Of a stretch of DNA of 64,000 nucleotides, positions 63,059 to 64,000 are shown piece by piece. The first letter of the stretch is position 1. Every line of letters begins with the position of its first letter. Source of the DNA: Nitrospira tepida (GTDB lineage Bacteria > Nitrospirota > Nitrospiria > Nitrospirales > Nitrospiraceae); assembly GCF_947241125.1 (NCBI RefSeq), contig NZ_OX365700.1, positions 62,001 to 126,000 of the forward strand, read 5' to 3'. The position numbers and the translations under genes are program-made. The notes beneath the pieces were generated by a model, which searched no databases, was not told the origin of the DNA, and saw only the letters and a program-made list of their open reading frames with translations.

Positions 63059-63366
63059 CGGGTGTTGGCCTACAGGATCGCGCCAGTTTGGCCGTCCCAC
63101 TGTGTGGCCTTCACTCCGTCATGCTCCTTCTGCAACGATGCCCTGCCAAGCCTCCCGCCTCCGCCGTCCGATTTCCCATCACAAGCGGTTCCCATACCAG
63201 CCTGCCAACCACCCACCAGCGAATCCTGATCTGGGAGGATCCTTCGTTGCGTACCGCCCGTTCCCCTATCGACGCGGCGGAGCGCCGGGTTCCGGGTTGA
63301 GGGTCGAAGTTCGACGGTGCCCTTGTCAGGCGTGACGAGCGATCGCTTGCAATGTACCGATACGCC
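63059..63366. other. Gene-free interval
   Basis: No gene, repeat or clear terminator is recognised in these about 300 bases. It separates the Cys-rich relic from the convergent methyltransferase gene. Confidence 0.4.
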
Positions 63367-64000
63367 TCATCTTTTTATCAGCCACACCTTCTCCTTGGCT
63401 GGACATTTGCCCTTCAATCCACCGGATACCTCTCTGCTCTCGAGGAGCGTGAGATCATAATGCGCGGCATAATGCCGCGTGACTTCCTCGTTGCTCACTG
63501 AAAACGGAGGACCGTCCATCATGCGTTGGTCATACTCATAGCAAATCAGCAACTGCGGAGCCTTGCCTGTCATCGTTGTGAGGTGCGCGGCATAGCGATC
63601 GCGCATTTCTTCGGGGAAGGCCACCAACGCGGCCCGATCATAGACGGTATCGACCGGGCCGAGTCTCTCTCCGGACAGCGCAAAGATGTCGCCGACAAAT
63701 ACGTCAAGCTGTGGTGCGCTCCACCGCTCCACTTGGCCGGTCGCCGATATGGCTGGTTGCTGGCCCAATTCCGTGAATAACTGCTCAATGGCCAGTCGGC
63801 TCAATTCGGCTCCCGCCACCCGATAGCCGTTGGAGAGTAGCCAAGAAATATCCAGAGTCTTCCCGCACAATGGGACAAAAATCCGGCTGCCTTTGGCTAC
63901 GCCAAGCTCACGAAAGTGCTCCACGAGCAGTGGATTGGCCTTACTTTCGTGAAAGGCAATCTCATTCTTCTCCCACCTTTGGTGCCAAAAACTTGGGTCC
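63367..64000 (-). CDS. tpm: Thiopurine S-methyltransferase (5' end cut by window edge)
   Basis: The frame reaches the window edge and lacks only the first two bases of the ATG. It starts DPSFWHQRWEKNEIAFHE, continues FVPLCGKTLDISWLLSNGYRVAGAELS (SAM-binding), DIFALSGERLGPVDTVYDRAALVAFPEEMR and LICYEYDQRMMDGPPFSVS. These are standard bacterial TPMT motifs. Family members methylate thiols or selenium/tellurium compounds with SAM. Length about 211 residues, normal. Confidence 0.95.
   Translation of the reverse strand, partial: DPSFWHQRWEKNEIAFHESKANPLLVEHFRELGVAKGSRIFVPLCGKTLDISWLLSNGYRVAGAELSRLAIEQLFTELGQQPAISATGQVERWSAPQLDVFVGDIFALSGERLGPVDTVYDRAALVAFPEEMRDRYAAHLTTMTGKAPQLLICYEYDQRMMDGPPFSVSNEEVTRHYAAHYDLTLLESREVSGGLKGKCPAKEKVWLIKR

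Overview
The window looks like a high-GC chromosome segment from a Nitrospirota bacterium, most likely a Nitrospira relative. The main clue is a 649-residue multi-pass protein like the cytochrome bd-like oxidases proposed for Nitrospira. Other clues are a complete V/A-type ATPase, a sigma-54 regulator with two GAF domains, and many small exported paralogues without familiar names. This assignment is inference; no rRNA or other marker gene is present.

Layout. 0-3.2 kb: end of etfB, then etfA and a glutamine-dependent NAD synthetase. 3.3-17.1 kb (minus strand): acyl-CoA dehydrogenase, a nine-subunit V/A-type ATPase operon led by a membrane FHA/trypsin-like protease and carrying a 0.43 kb MITE-like insertion, two small zinc-ribbon genes and citrate synthase. 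17.3-30.2 kb: the most unusual part, 15 exported-protein genes or gene remains in three paralogous families. Two families are cupredoxin-like and one has an invariant C-x8-H-x4-H motif. Two PAS-LuxR regulators sit among them, and three copies of a 26-bp operator-like element each precede a target block. A DsrE-like protein and a fatty acid hydroxylase lie between the blocks.

30.3-38.2 kb: sigma-54 activator; bd-like oxidase operon with a 47-residue membrane protein and a sigma-54-type promoter; small membrane proteins; superoxide dismutase; sugar-nucleotidyltransferase. 38.3-44.6 kb: DedA-rhodanese fusion, then an eroded cluster of YCII, VOC, SDR, alpha/beta-hydrolase and RidA genes mixed with palindromic repeats. 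44.8-48.9 kb: TetR-controlled HlyD/ABC-2 exporter. 49.0-57.6 kb: OmpR-type two-component system, several tiny single-helix membrane proteins, Rnk, CopZ, a 41-residue membrane protein, a CopA-type copper ATPase, DoxX and a two-repeat exported protein. 57.7-64 kb: toxin-antitoxin genes, genes truncated at REP-like repeats, a tautomerase, a maleate-isomerase-like enzyme and thiopurine methyltransferase.

Two regulatory networks can be read from the DNA. First, the PAS-LuxR regulators and the 26-bp element probably control the periplasmic copper-protein arrays. Second, three-fold TTCAT boxes at 11-bp spacing, typical of OmpR/PhoB-family binding, occur at seven positions upstream of tiny membrane-protein genes and the nucleotidyltransferase, pointing to the response regulator at 50.5-51.1 kb. 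A possible third link is the sigma-54 activator acting on the bd-like oxidase operon. Copper handling runs through the window (cupredoxin-like arrays, CopZ/CopA), but all functional links between loci are inference.
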